From NCBI GenBank assembly GCA_024402695.1, contig JAKSTG010000004.1, positions 1 to 64,000 on the forward strand: DNA of 64,000 nucleotides, read 5' to 3'. This document shows positions 16,592 through 24,422 of this stretch, one piece after another. Below the pieces are notes generated by a model. The model was not told the DNA's origin, ran no database searches, and saw nothing but the letters and a program-made list of their open reading frames with translations. This DNA is from Treponema sp. Lineage in GTDB: Bacteria; Spirochaetota; Spirochaetia; Treponematales; Treponemataceae. Each line of letters starts with the position of its first letter. Position 1 is the stretch's first letter. A program made the position numbers and the translations under genes.

Positions 16592-17212
16592 ATGACGTAC
16601 GCATACATTCGGGTAAGTTCAGACAAACAGACTGTGGAAAATCAAAGATTTGAAATCAATAATTATATAAAAAGGCAGAATATTACTGTGGATTATTGGG
16701 TGGGGGAGACTATAAGCGGAACTGTGGCTCCGGGGAAAAGGTGTCTTGGAGATTTACTTAAGAAAGTGAACAAAGGGGATGTAATAATCTGTTCGGAACT
16801 TTCAAGGCTTGGAAGAAAAATGTATATGATTATGGCAATTTTGAATGATCTTATGGAAAGAGGAGTTACTGTATTGACCGTTAAGGAAGGTTATAAACTG
16901 GGGGATGATTTACAAAGCAAGGTAATGTCTTTTGCTTTCAGTATTGCGGCGGAAATTGAAAGATCTTTGATAAGTCAGAGGACTAAAGAAGCATTGAAAC
17001 GTAAAAAGAATGAAGGCGTGGTACTTGGAAGACCGAAAGGCAGTAAGTCGAAAAAGTATAAACTTTCTGGAAAAGAAGATGAAATAAAGAAAATGCTGAA
17101 TCAAGGGATTCCTAAAACCAGAATCATTGCTGAACTTGGTGTCAGCAGCTCCACTCTTTATTCATTTATGAAACGAGAGGGGATATTTATTCCGGGTAGA
17201 AATCCCTTGTGA
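16592..17212 (+). CDS. Mpi-family serine site-specific DNA invertase
   Basis: A 206-residue small serine recombinase. The catalytic serine is Ser9 or the adjacent Ser10 in AYIRVSSDKQ, and the family motifs NQRFEI, CSELSRLGR, SFAFSIAAEIERSLISQRTKEAL and GVVLGRPKG are present. Residues about 150-200 form the DNA-binding HTH (ILNQGIPKTRI-like, then GVSSSTLYSFMKR). It closely resembles the Bacteroides fragilis master invertase Mpi, which flips many promoters. A GGAGG ribosome-binding site precedes the ATG. It lies 43 bp outside the right 57-bp inverted repeat and is divergent from gene B, so those repeats are the obvious local substrate. No transposon genes accompany it. Confidence 0.92.
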   Translation: MTYAYIRVSSDKQTVENQRFEINNYIKRQNITVDYWVGETISGTVAPGKRCLGDLLKKVNKGDVIICSELSRLGRKMYMIMAILNDLMERGVTVLTVKEGYKLGDDLQSKVMSFAFSIAAEIERSLISQRTKEALKRKKNEGVVLGRPKGSKSKKYKLSGKEDEIKKMLNQGIPKTRIIAELGVSSSTLYSFMKREGIFIPGRNPL

Positions 17213-17219
17213 ATACTAC

Positions 17220-17966
17220 TTAGTAAGGACTTTTGAATTCAGCTTCGGCTTTTGCTACGGCAGCTTCAAGTGTCATTCCGGCAAAGTTCTGGGCACCAAG
17301 GTTACGGCCAGATTTTTTGTCATCAATGAAGGCTCCAACTACAATACCTGGGATTGCGCTTTCCGGTGCGTTTGGAGCAGCCTGGCCGCCAAGGTCTGTA
17401 CGGCACCAGCCTGGGTCTGTAAGGTTGATGCAAACATCTGTTCCCTGAACTTTGTGACCAAGGTCAATTGTAATTTTGTCCAAAGCTGCTTTACTTGCTG
17501 AGTATCCTGCCTGCTGTGGTTCAAGTGCAATTCCACTTGTTGTGTTCAGAATGCGTCCGAAACCTTTTTCGATCATTTTTGGCAGGAAGTGGTACATGAT
17601 CATTGCAGGTGCAATTGTGTTGATCTTGAAGCTTTCTGTGTAATCGCTGACAGGAGTTGAAAAGTAATCAGTTCTGTATGCGATCTGAAGACCTGCATTG
17701 TTCAGAACGAATTCAACGTTTACTCCGAATGAGTCGATTTTTTTGAGCATTTCAGAAACCTGTTCCAGGTCTGTAAGTTCTGCGGCTACTGTATATGCTT
17801 CAATTCCTTTTGCTTTTACTTCTGAAAGTACTTTCTGAAGGTTTTCTTCTTTGCGGGCATGAAGAATCAGATTACATCCCTGATCTGCCATGAAAAGAGC
17901 AGTAAGATAGCCGATTCCACGGCTTGCCCCTGTAATAAGTGCCCATCTGTTTTTTACGTTAACCAT
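17220..17966 (-). CDS. Short-chain dehydrogenase/reductase
   Basis: A 248-residue classical SDR. The cofactor motif is TGASRGIGY, the NNAG motif is at about 89-92, and the catalytic residues are the serine in NTTSGIAL with the YSASK tyrosine-lysine pair. SDR enzymes oxidise or reduce alcohols, sugars or fatty-acyl intermediates with NAD(P); the substrate here is unknown. The C terminus (PGWCRTDLGG onward) resembles stand-alone SDRs rather than FabG. A GGAGG ribosome-binding site precedes the ATG. It stands alone, convergent with the invertase gene. Confidence 0.85.
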   Translation of the reverse strand: MVNVKNRWALITGASRGIGYLTALFMADQGCNLILHARKEENLQKVLSEVKAKGIEAYTVAAELTDLEQVSEMLKKIDSFGVNVEFVLNNAGLQIAYRTDYFSTPVSDYTESFKINTIAPAMIMYHFLPKMIEKGFGRILNTTSGIALEPQQAGYSASKAALDKITIDLGHKVQGTDVCINLTDPGWCRTDLGGQAAPNAPESAIPGIVVGAFIDDKKSGRNLGAQNFAGMTLEAAVAKAEAEFKSPY

Positions 17967-18085
17967 TAAAAAAATCCTCCTGTAGAAACTTGTATATTTA
18001 CAGTTTATTTTACATCGGAATGAAAAAATATAAGAAAAGTAGCAAATGTTCAGACAATATTCTTATTTTCATTTAATATAAAGGT

Positions 18086-19099
18086 ATGAAGAAAAAATCC
18101 CTTTTAGTTTTTCTTGCAATAATGTTTTCTCTGCCTCTTTGGAGTGATGATTTTTCTTTTATGACCAGACTTCAGCTGGACGCTTCGGGAAAGTATGCAG
18201 AATCCCGCCTTCGTGTAGACGTGCAGCATGGTTTTGAGCCGAGCTATAATCCCGTTTTCAATATTTCCGGGTTTGAGACATTTTATCCTGTGGAATGGCT
18301 TGGGGTTTGTGCAGGCAATTCCTTTTTCAAAAAATATCCTGTAAAAGGAGCCTGGCTTTCGGCTTCGGACAGCTATTTGAAAACCGGACGACTCCTGAAA
18401 AGTGGGGCAGGCATTCTTGGAAGATTTCAGGTTTCTGATCAGGTTCGTTTGAATCTAAGTTTTTCGGGAAGCCCTGAAAGCTGGAATGAAGCAGATGAAA
18501 TGGAAATTGATTCTTCTGAAGAAAATCAGACAGTGAATCTGAATGCCGGGGAAGACCTTCTTCTTTTTGATATGATTTCTGTTGGTTCTGTTTTCTACAA
18601 AATGAACGGACCTTCTCCTCAAGTTGGAGTATATGCAGGATTTTCCCCTGACGAAGGCCCTTTGAAGGGACTGCTTTTTAATGCAGGTTATATCCATAAT
18701 TTCAGAGATTCATACATGGCAAAATCAAAGGATGCTCTTATGTGTTCTTTAGGTTACGAAATGAAGGATTCTGGTTTAGGATTTTATGGGGATTTGATTT
18801 CCGGCCTTAACAATCAGTATTTGAATAAGTCAGGCAAAGTAAAGAATCATTCTGTGAAAAGCGCTCCTTTTTATACCGCAGTCAGACTTTCCTATGAACC
18901 TGTAAAATCTCTTGTATTGAACCTGTCGGGAAATTACGCTTCTTTTTATGATGATTCTGAAGGCGGTTTCGGCTTTAAGGCATCTTCTGAATATAAAATC
19001 TCAAAGCAGTTCGGGACTCTTGAAGGGGGAATCGAATACAAAAAAGAAATGACGGAAGCTTATGTCATCTGGAAAATGAAAATAGCGGAAAACAAATAA
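18086..19099 (+). CDS. Predicted outer-membrane beta-barrel protein
   Basis: A 337-residue protein with a signal peptide (MKKKSLLVFLAIMFSLPLWS) and a mature part of alternating polar/aromatic strands, such as RLRVDVQHGFEPSY and GSVFYKMNGPSPQVGVYAGF, consistent with a porin-like barrel. No family is recognised. The VTC-domain gene starts at the base after its stop codon and DUF4956 follows, so the three form an operon. A TAATAT -10 box ends 6 bp before the ATG and no properly spaced ribosome-binding site is seen, so translation may be leaderless. Confidence 0.7.
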   Translation: MKKKSLLVFLAIMFSLPLWSDDFSFMTRLQLDASGKYAESRLRVDVQHGFEPSYNPVFNISGFETFYPVEWLGVCAGNSFFKKYPVKGAWLSASDSYLKTGRLLKSGAGILGRFQVSDQVRLNLSFSGSPESWNEADEMEIDSSEENQTVNLNAGEDLLLFDMISVGSVFYKMNGPSPQVGVYAGFSPDEGPLKGLLFNAGYIHNFRDSYMAKSKDALMCSLGYEMKDSGLGFYGDLISGLNNQYLNKSGKVKNHSVKSAPFYTAVRLSYEPVKSLVLNLSGNYASFYDDSEGGFGFKASSEYKISKQFGTLEGGIEYKKEMTEAYVIWKMKIAENK

Positions 19100-19819
19100 A
19101 TGGCAACTGAAGTATTCAATCGTTTTGAAAAAAAATACATTCTTACTCAGGCTCAGTATGAAGAACTTGTGAAAATTATCCCCCAGTATATGAACGGGGA
19201 TGTTTACAACAAGGACGGTAAAACTTACACAATCTGTAATCTTTATCTGGACACAGAAGACGACAGCCTGATAAAAACTTCCCTTGATAAGCCGGTTTAT
19301 AAGGAAAAACTCAGGCTCAGAAGTTATGGAAAAACTCCTCTTGATGGAACTGTTTTTCTTGAAATAAAGAAAAAGTACAAAGGACTTGTAAATAAGCGTC
19401 GTACTGCCATGAAGCTTTCTGAAGCCTATGAATATTTTGAAAGCGGAAAGATTCCCGAGAATCCTCAGCTTAACAGTCAGGTAATGAAGGAAATTGATTA
19501 TGTCTCTGGCCGTTACGATGTAAGACCTAAGGTATTTATCGCTTATGACAGGTTTGCCTTTTTTCAGAAAGAAGATGATGATTTCCGCCTGACTCTGGAC
19601 ACAAACATCCGTAGCCGAAGAACAGACCTTAAACTGGAATCAGAAACTGACGGAGAGCTGATTCTTGAAAAAGGATTCTGGCTTATGGAAGCCAAGGCCA
19701 GCAAGACTTTCCCGTTGTGGTTCGCCAGATTCCTTTCTGAGAACGGAATATTTGAAAAGTCATTTTCCAAGTACGGAACCGAATATATAAGGTTTGTGCA
19801 GAAGGGCAGTTTACAGTAA
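19100..19819 (+). CDS. VTC-domain (polyphosphate polymerase-like) protein
   Basis: A 239-residue protein of the VTC/CYTH-like tunnel fold. Basic and acidic motifs typical of the tunnel are visible in order: FNRFEKKYIL, NLYLDTEDD, EKLRLRSYG, VFLEIKKKYKG, VFIAYDRFAFF, LTLDTNIR and GFWLMEAKA. In eukaryotic vacuoles this domain makes inorganic polyphosphate from ATP. Bacterial stand-alone copies commonly pair with DUF4956 membrane proteins, as here, but their product is not firmly established. It abuts the upstream outer-membrane gene without a gap and is followed after 25 bp by the DUF4956 gene. Confidence 0.88.
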   Translation: MATEVFNRFEKKYILTQAQYEELVKIIPQYMNGDVYNKDGKTYTICNLYLDTEDDSLIKTSLDKPVYKEKLRLRSYGKTPLDGTVFLEIKKKYKGLVNKRRTAMKLSEAYEYFESGKIPENPQLNSQVMKEIDYVSGRYDVRPKVFIAYDRFAFFQKEDDDFRLTLDTNIRSRRTDLKLESETDGELILEKGFWLMEAKASKTFPLWFARFLSENGIFEKSFSKYGTEYIRFVQKGSLQ

Positions 19820-19844
19820 AATAGTTTTTTGAAGGAAAAGATAA

Positions 19845-20522
19845 ATGTTCAACGAATTGTTAGTAAATGATGCACTTCTGGTGCCTTCAATCCGTCATAT
19901 TGTGTTCGGGTTGTTTCTTGGAGTTATGACGGCTTTTTCCTATCTTTTGAGCGACAGCAAAAAACGTCCGTCATCATCTTTTGTTATTACTATGGTTGTG
20001 CTTCCTGCAGTAATCAGCGTTGTGATCACAATGGTTGGAAGCAATATGGCAAAGGCTATTTCTATCGCCGGGGTTTTTGCTCTTGTCCGTTTCCGAAGTG
20101 TTCCGGGTGATGCCAGAGATATTTTCTATGTGTTCCTGGCCATGGCAGCCGGGGTTGCTGATGGAATGGAATGCTATTTTACAGGACTTGTGCTTGTTCT
20201 TATTATTGGTTTTGTTCTGATTATTCTGAGTAAAATTGAATCCCACTTTTTTGGAAGCGAACAGAAGCTTCTTAAAATCACTGTTCCTGAAAACATGAAC
20301 ATTCAGAATGCTTTTGATGAAGTTTTCAAAAAGTATTTGTCGGAGGTGAAAATGCTTTCTGTAAAAACAACAAATATGGGAACTCTTTTTCAGCTGACTT
20401 ATGAAATTTCGGTAAAGAGAAATGCAGATGAAAAAGCATTTTTGGATGAACTTCGGGTTCTGAACGGAAACCTGAATATTGTTCTGGGGTATCCGGAAGA
20501 AAATGTAAATCCTGTTCTTTAA
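19845..20522 (+). CDS. DUF4956 membrane protein
   Basis: A 225-residue protein with about four transmembrane helices in the first 140 residues (for example SIRHIVFGLFLGVMTAFSYLL and FYVFLAMAAGVADGME) and a soluble C-terminal domain. The loop FALVRFRSVPGDARDIFYVF is the DUF4956 hallmark. The family is almost always next to a VTC-domain gene, and the pair has been proposed to act together in polyphosphate or envelope metabolism; the role is unproven. A GAAGGAAAAG stretch supplies the ribosome-binding site. Confidence 0.88.
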   Translation: MFNELLVNDALLVPSIRHIVFGLFLGVMTAFSYLLSDSKKRPSSSFVITMVVLPAVISVVITMVGSNMAKAISIAGVFALVRFRSVPGDARDIFYVFLAMAAGVADGMECYFTGLVLVLIIGFVLIILSKIESHFFGSEQKLLKITVPENMNIQNAFDEVFKKYLSEVKMLSVKTTNMGTLFQLTYEISVKRNADEKAFLDELRVLNGNLNIVLGYPEENVNPVL

Positions 20523-20560
20523 TTATCCAGATAAATGAATTAAGAAAAATGACGTTAAAA

Positions 20561-20597
20561 AAGAAAACCGGAAGTGACAGCTTCCGGTTTTCTTTTT
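20561..20597. terminator. Bidirectional terminator between DUF4956 gene and small membrane gene
   Basis: An 11-bp perfect stem AAAACCGGAAG / CTTCCGGTTTT with loop TGACAG, A-run on the left and T-run on the right. It serves both convergent genes. Confidence 0.88.
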
Positions 20598-20612
20598 ATC
20601 CTGAATTACGGA

Positions 20613-20822
20613 TTAGAAGAGCTTAAGAATGTCTCCCTTTACCAGGAGCAGGATGAAGTCGATGAGCCATACAAGGTTCCATCCGAAGAACAGACGCAGG
20701 ATTACTGCGAGCCATTTTCCGTCAACTGCACGCTGAATGATTCCCATGATTGGTCCCAGGAAAAGACACAGAATAACACTAATAAGCCAACCTAATTTAA
20801 GGTATCCGCCTTTCTTTGCCAT
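20613..20822 (-). CDS. Small two-helix membrane protein
   Basis: A 69-residue protein with two hydrophobic helices (about residues 10-28 and 36-58), basic N terminus MAKKGGYLK and motif GWNLVWLIDFI. The build resembles the YqaE/Pmp3 class of tiny membrane proteins, but the sequence match is too weak for a firm call. The ATG at 20822 has a well-placed GGAGG and a strong promoter upstream; an earlier in-frame start is less likely. Confidence 0.75.
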   Translation of the reverse strand: MAKKGGYLKLGWLISVILCLFLGPIMGIIQRAVDGKWLAVILRLFFGWNLVWLIDFILLLVKGDILKLF

Positions 20823-20851
20823 AATTAAAACCTCCAAGTTTTATTAATTCT

Positions 20852-20879
20852 ATTTTATCCAAAATCTCCAATTTGTCAA
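20852..20879 (-). promoter_or_regulatory. Promoter of the small membrane protein gene
   Basis: On the minus strand TTGACA (20874-20879) and TAAAAT (20852-20857) are separated by 16 bp. This is one of the strongest consensus promoters in the window. Confidence 0.75.
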
Positions 20880-20932
20880 TTTAATAATTATGAATTTGTG
20901 AAAAAAAAATTGGAAAATGCTAAAATGTTTTC

Positions 20933-21586
20933 ATGGTAAGTCAGAAGACCCGGTGTCTTATTATATCCGGTGGAAAAGAAAATCAGATTAAAGGCAAGTT
21001 TTCAGAAGGCTTTGAGAATGTTTTTGTTATTGCCTGTGACAAAGGCTGCGAGTACGCCGTAAAGCAGAATATCCCTTGTGATTATGTTTGCGGAGATTTT
21101 GATTCCTACAAAGGACCAGTTCCGGTCGGTGCAGAAGTCCTGCCAACCCACAAAGACGATACTGATACAATGCACGGCATAAAAAAAGCCCTGGAGATGG
21201 GGTTCCGGGAAATAATCTTGACCTGTGCAGGCGGCGGCCGCACAGATCACTTTATTTCGAATGTCCAGGCTCTGGTTTACGCAAAAGAAGAGGGCAGCCT
21301 TTCTTCGGGTGTGGAAGTCAGTCTTTTTGATGATGAAAATGAAATCAGGATACTGAAAAATGAATCCGCTGAATTTCTTCGTAGAAAAGGCTTTTCTTTT
21401 TCAGTTCTTTCCTGGTCAGACAAGGCGGAAGGGGTAACCATCAGTGGTGCAGAATATGAAGTTTCTGATGTATGTCTTACAAACAGCTTTCCTTTGGGAC
21501 AGAGCAACGAATGGAAATCAGATGCCATTACGGTAAGCGTAAAAAAGGGAGTTCTTCTTGTAATAATGAGTAAAGTGTTTCTTTAA
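20933..21586 (+). CDS. thiN: Thiamine pyrophosphokinase
   Basis: A 217-residue thiamine diphosphokinase that makes the cofactor thiamine diphosphate from thiamine and ATP. The family motifs are visible in order: IACDKGCEYA, GDFDSY, the DDTDT metal and substrate site, and GGRTDHF. Length is normal. An extended -10 (TGC-TAAAAT, 20918-20926) ends 6 bp before the ATG and no ribosome-binding site is present, so the mRNA is probably leaderless. It is not adjacent to other thiamine genes and no TPP riboswitch was seen. Confidence 0.92.
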   Translation: MVSQKTRCLIISGGKENQIKGKFSEGFENVFVIACDKGCEYAVKQNIPCDYVCGDFDSYKGPVPVGAEVLPTHKDDTDTMHGIKKALEMGFREIILTCAGGGRTDHFISNVQALVYAKEEGSLSSGVEVSLFDDENEIRILKNESAEFLRRKGFSFSVLSWSDKAEGVTISGAEYEVSDVCLTNSFPLGQSNEWKSDAITVSVKKGVLLVIMSKVFL

Positions 21587-21601
21587 GTAGAAACTTCCTC
21601 G

Positions 21602-21630
21602 TTGAAAGTGGTCTTAATAAATGATATTCT
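21602..21630 (+). promoter_or_regulatory. Promoter of dapL
   Basis: TTGAAA (21602-21607) and TATTCT (21625-21630) are separated by 17 bp, followed by an AGGAG ribosome-binding site and the ATG at 21654. Confidence 0.6.
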
Positions 21631-21653
21631 TTTTATTTGAATAGGAGTTACAT

Positions 21654-22889
21654 ATGATCAAGCGTAATGAAAATTATACAAATCTCGCCAAGGGTTATCT
21701 TTTCCCTGAAATCGCAAAGCGCCGCCGCGAATTCCAGGCAGCAAATCCTGATGCAAAAATCATCAGCCTTGGTATTGGAAATACAACTGAACCATTAACA
21801 CCACACATTGTAGAAGCAATGAAAGACTTTGTTACTGCAATGGGAACAAAAGAAGGTTACGAAGGATACCAGGACGACAGTGCAGGTATGCCAAAACTCC
21901 GTGAACGCATTGCAAATGTAATGTACAACGGAAAAATCAAGGCTTCTGAAGTTTATGTTTCAGACGGTGCAAAATGTGACCTTGGTCGTATCCAGACAAT
22001 GTTCGGTAAAGGGGTAAACGTAGCAGTTCAGGATCCAGCTTATCCTGTATATGTTGACGGAACTGTTATGGCCGGTGCCGGTGGAAAGGAACCTGTTACT
22101 GAAACAGGATTCAAAGACATCGTTTACATGCCATGTCTTCCAGAAAACAATTTCTTCCCTGATCTTTCAGTAGTAAAAAAGGACAGCCTTATTTATATCT
22201 GTTCACCAAATAACCCTACAGGTGCCTGTGCCTCAAGAAAAAATCTTGAAGACCTGGTTGCATTCGCAAAAGCAAATGACTGTATCGTTCTTTATGACGG
22301 AGCTTACTCTGCATTTATCCGCGACCCAAGCATTCCAAAAACAATCTACGAAATCGAAGGCGCTGATGAAGTTGCAATCGAAATGCAGTCTTTCTCTAAA
22401 CCAGCAGGTTTCACAGGTGTTCGTCTTGGATGGTGTGTAGTTCCTGAAAAACTTAAGTTCGATGACGGAAGCAAAGTTCAGACAGCATGGGAACGTGAAA
22501 TCAATACTCAGTTCAACGGTGCTTCTAACATTGCACAGGCCGGTGGTTATGCCGCTCTTGATGAAATCGGTCTTAAGGAAATGGAAGAAACAATCAACTA
22601 CTATCTGGAAAACGGCCGTCTTATTAAGGAAGCTCTTTCAGGAGATAACTTCAAGGCTGCCAATGTTGAAATCTACTTTACAGGTAATGCCCCATATGTT
22701 TGGGCAAAATTCAATGGAAAGAAAAGCTGGGATGTATTCGATCAGATTCTTTCACAGTGCCATGTAGTTTGTACTCCAGGTTCTGGATTCGGACCAAGTG
22801 GAGAAAGTTTTATCCGCTTCAGTTCATTCGGCCACAGAGAAAATATCGTTGAAGCCTGTGAACGACTTAAGAATTTAAAATTAAATTAA
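21654..22889 (+). CDS. dapL: LL-diaminopimelate aminotransferase
   Basis: A 411-residue class I/II PLP aminotransferase of the DapL type, which converts tetrahydrodipicolinate directly to LL-diaminopimelate and so bypasses the DapC/D/E steps of lysine and peptidoglycan synthesis. Typical segments are NYTNLAKGYLFPEIAKRR at the N terminus, LGIGNTTEPL, the PLP lysine in QSFSKPAGFTGVRLGW, and FIRFSSFGHRENI near the end. The length matches DapL well and exceeds most generic aminotransferases. DapL is typical of spirochaetes, chlamydiae and plants. It has its own promoter and is followed by a large hairpin region. Confidence 0.92.
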   Translation: MIKRNENYTNLAKGYLFPEIAKRRREFQAANPDAKIISLGIGNTTEPLTPHIVEAMKDFVTAMGTKEGYEGYQDDSAGMPKLRERIANVMYNGKIKASEVYVSDGAKCDLGRIQTMFGKGVNVAVQDPAYPVYVDGTVMAGAGGKEPVTETGFKDIVYMPCLPENNFFPDLSVVKKDSLIYICSPNNPTGACASRKNLEDLVAFAKANDCIVLYDGAYSAFIRDPSIPKTIYEIEGADEVAIEMQSFSKPAGFTGVRLGWCVVPEKLKFDDGSKVQTAWEREINTQFNGASNIAQAGGYAALDEIGLKEMEETINYYLENGRLIKEALSGDNFKAANVEIYFTGNAPYVWAKFNGKKSWDVFDQILSQCHVVCTPGSGFGPSGESFIRFSSFGHRENIVEACERLKNLKLN

Positions 22890-22910
22890 GAACATAAAAA
22901 CGATAAATAG

Positions 22911-23015
22911 AAAATGGGACGCAGCGAATCGTGACAAAGCGTCGACCCGCAATGAGCTTGCGAATGAGGACCTTCGACGCTGCTGGCACGAATTCGCGTT
23001 GCTGGGGCCCATTTT
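22911..23015. repeat. Large imperfect inverted repeat between dapL and the MATE gene
   Basis: About 105 bp that can fold into one long irregular hairpin. Outer arms are AAAATGGG / CCCATTTT, a middle pair is GCGTCGA (22939-22945) / TCGACGC (22974-22980), and the tip is CGCAA / TTGCG. The arms between are only partly complementary. It is far larger than a terminator and more GC-rich than its flanks. A comparable structure follows clpB. Confidence 0.7.
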
Positions 23016-23054
23016 CTGAGTTTTGGGTGTTTTTTGAGTTTTGAATTTAATTTT

Positions 23055-24422
23055 ATGAAAAAAAATCAGATTGATATGACTGAGGGATCGATTGCCGCAA
23101 AACTGATTGCGTTCTCGGTCCCTCTCATAATTTCAAGTATATTACAACTTCTCTTTAATGCGGCAGATATTATTGTTGTAGGTCGTTTTGCAGGAGATAA
23201 TTCTCTTGCGGCTGTTGGTTCTACAGCAAGCCTTATTCATATGCTGGTAAATCTTTTTACAGGACTTGCAACTGGAACCACTGTAGTGGCCGCCAATTAT
23301 TTTGGCGCCCGCGACAAAGACGGCCTTCATGATACTGTTCACACTTCAATGGTGGTAAGTGTCTGGAGTGGAATCATTCTGACTGTGGTGGGAATTTTCG
23401 GCGCAAAAAGAATTCTTCTTATGATGGGCTCTCCAGTTGAAGTTCTTCCATTGGCTCAGCTTTATCTTAAGGTTTATTTTGCTGGAATTACTGCAAGTAT
23501 GGTTTACAACTTCGGCAGCGCACTTCTTCGTGCAAAAGGGGATACACAGCGTCCTCTTGTGATTCTTTTGATTGCCGGTGTAATAAACGTTGTCTTGAAC
23601 CTGGTTTTTGTAATTCCATTCCATATGGATGTTGCAGGGGTTGCTCTTGCTACAGTTCTTTCACAGCTTTTTGCCGCCGTAGTAGTAGTTGTAATTCTTT
23701 TAAGGGAAAGTGACGGTTTCCAGCTTAATCTGAAAGACTTGAAAATCAACAGAACAATTTTCTCCCGCATTGTTCGCATCGGGGTTCCCGCCGGTGTTCA
23801 GGGAATTCTTTTCAGTTTCTCAAATGTAATTATTCAGAGTTCCGTAAACTCTTTCGGACCTGTTGTAATTGCCGGTAATTCAGCCGGCTCAAATATTGAA
23901 GGATTTGTCTGGACTTCCATGAACGGACTTAGCCAGGGAGTTATGACTTTTGCAGGTCAGAATCTTGGGGCTGGAAAAATCGAAAGAATCCGTAAACTTC
24001 CTTTAATCAGTCAGATTATGGTTATTGTTGAAGGACTTGTTCTTGGAAATATCGTTGTGCATTTCTCGCCGGTTCTTCTTTCCCTGTATACAAGAAATCC
24101 GGAAGTAATTGCCGAAGGGGTAATCCGTATCCGCATGGTTTGTACTTTGTATTGTCTTTGCGGAATGATGGACTGCATGGCAAATATGATTCGTGGACTT
24201 GGTCATAGTCTGCTTCCAATGATTGTTACTATTTTTGGTGCCTGCGGACTCAGACTTCTGTGGATTTTTACAGGTTTCAGATTTGTGGAAAAATTCCATA
24301 GCATGAATTCTCTTCTGGCAACTTATCCTGTTTCCTGGTTTGCAACCTGGAGTACTCTTGTAGTTTGTTTTGTGATCATCTACAAAAAAGAATTCAAAAA
24401 CAAAATTTCTGGAGAAGCTTAA
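23055..24422 (+). CDS. MATE-family efflux transporter
   Basis: A 455-residue membrane protein with about 12 predicted helices in two similar halves, both starting with the GSIAAKLIAFSVPLIISS-like and RIGVPAGVQGILFSFSN-like segments that mark MATE exporters. MATE proteins move drugs or metabolites out in exchange for sodium or protons; the substrate is unknown. I chose ATG 23055 over an in-frame TTG at 23034. The stop codon overlaps the start of the next gene by one base. Confidence 0.93.
   Translation: MKKNQIDMTEGSIAAKLIAFSVPLIISSILQLLFNAADIIVVGRFAGDNSLAAVGSTASLIHMLVNLFTGLATGTTVVAANYFGARDKDGLHDTVHTSMVVSVWSGIILTVVGIFGAKRILLMMGSPVEVLPLAQLYLKVYFAGITASMVYNFGSALLRAKGDTQRPLVILLIAGVINVVLNLVFVIPFHMDVAGVALATVLSQLFAAVVVVVILLRESDGFQLNLKDLKINRTIFSRIVRIGVPAGVQGILFSFSNVIIQSSVNSFGPVVIAGNSAGSNIEGFVWTSMNGLSQGVMTFAGQNLGAGKIERIRKLPLISQIMVIVEGLVLGNIVVHFSPVLLSLYTRNPEVIAEGVIRIRMVCTLYCLCGMMDCMANMIRGLGHSLLPMIVTIFGACGLRLLWIFTGFRFVEKFHSMNSLLATYPVSWFATWSTLVVCFVIIYKKEFKNKISGEA

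Noticed and set aside
16592-17212. Resolvase of a Tn3-type transposon
   Set aside because: No transposase, terminal inverted repeats or res-like array; the sequence fits the Mpi invertase group.
20838-20932. TPP riboswitch before thiN
   Set aside because: The upstream region is AT-rich, lacks the conserved riboswitch elements, and the transcript appears leaderless.
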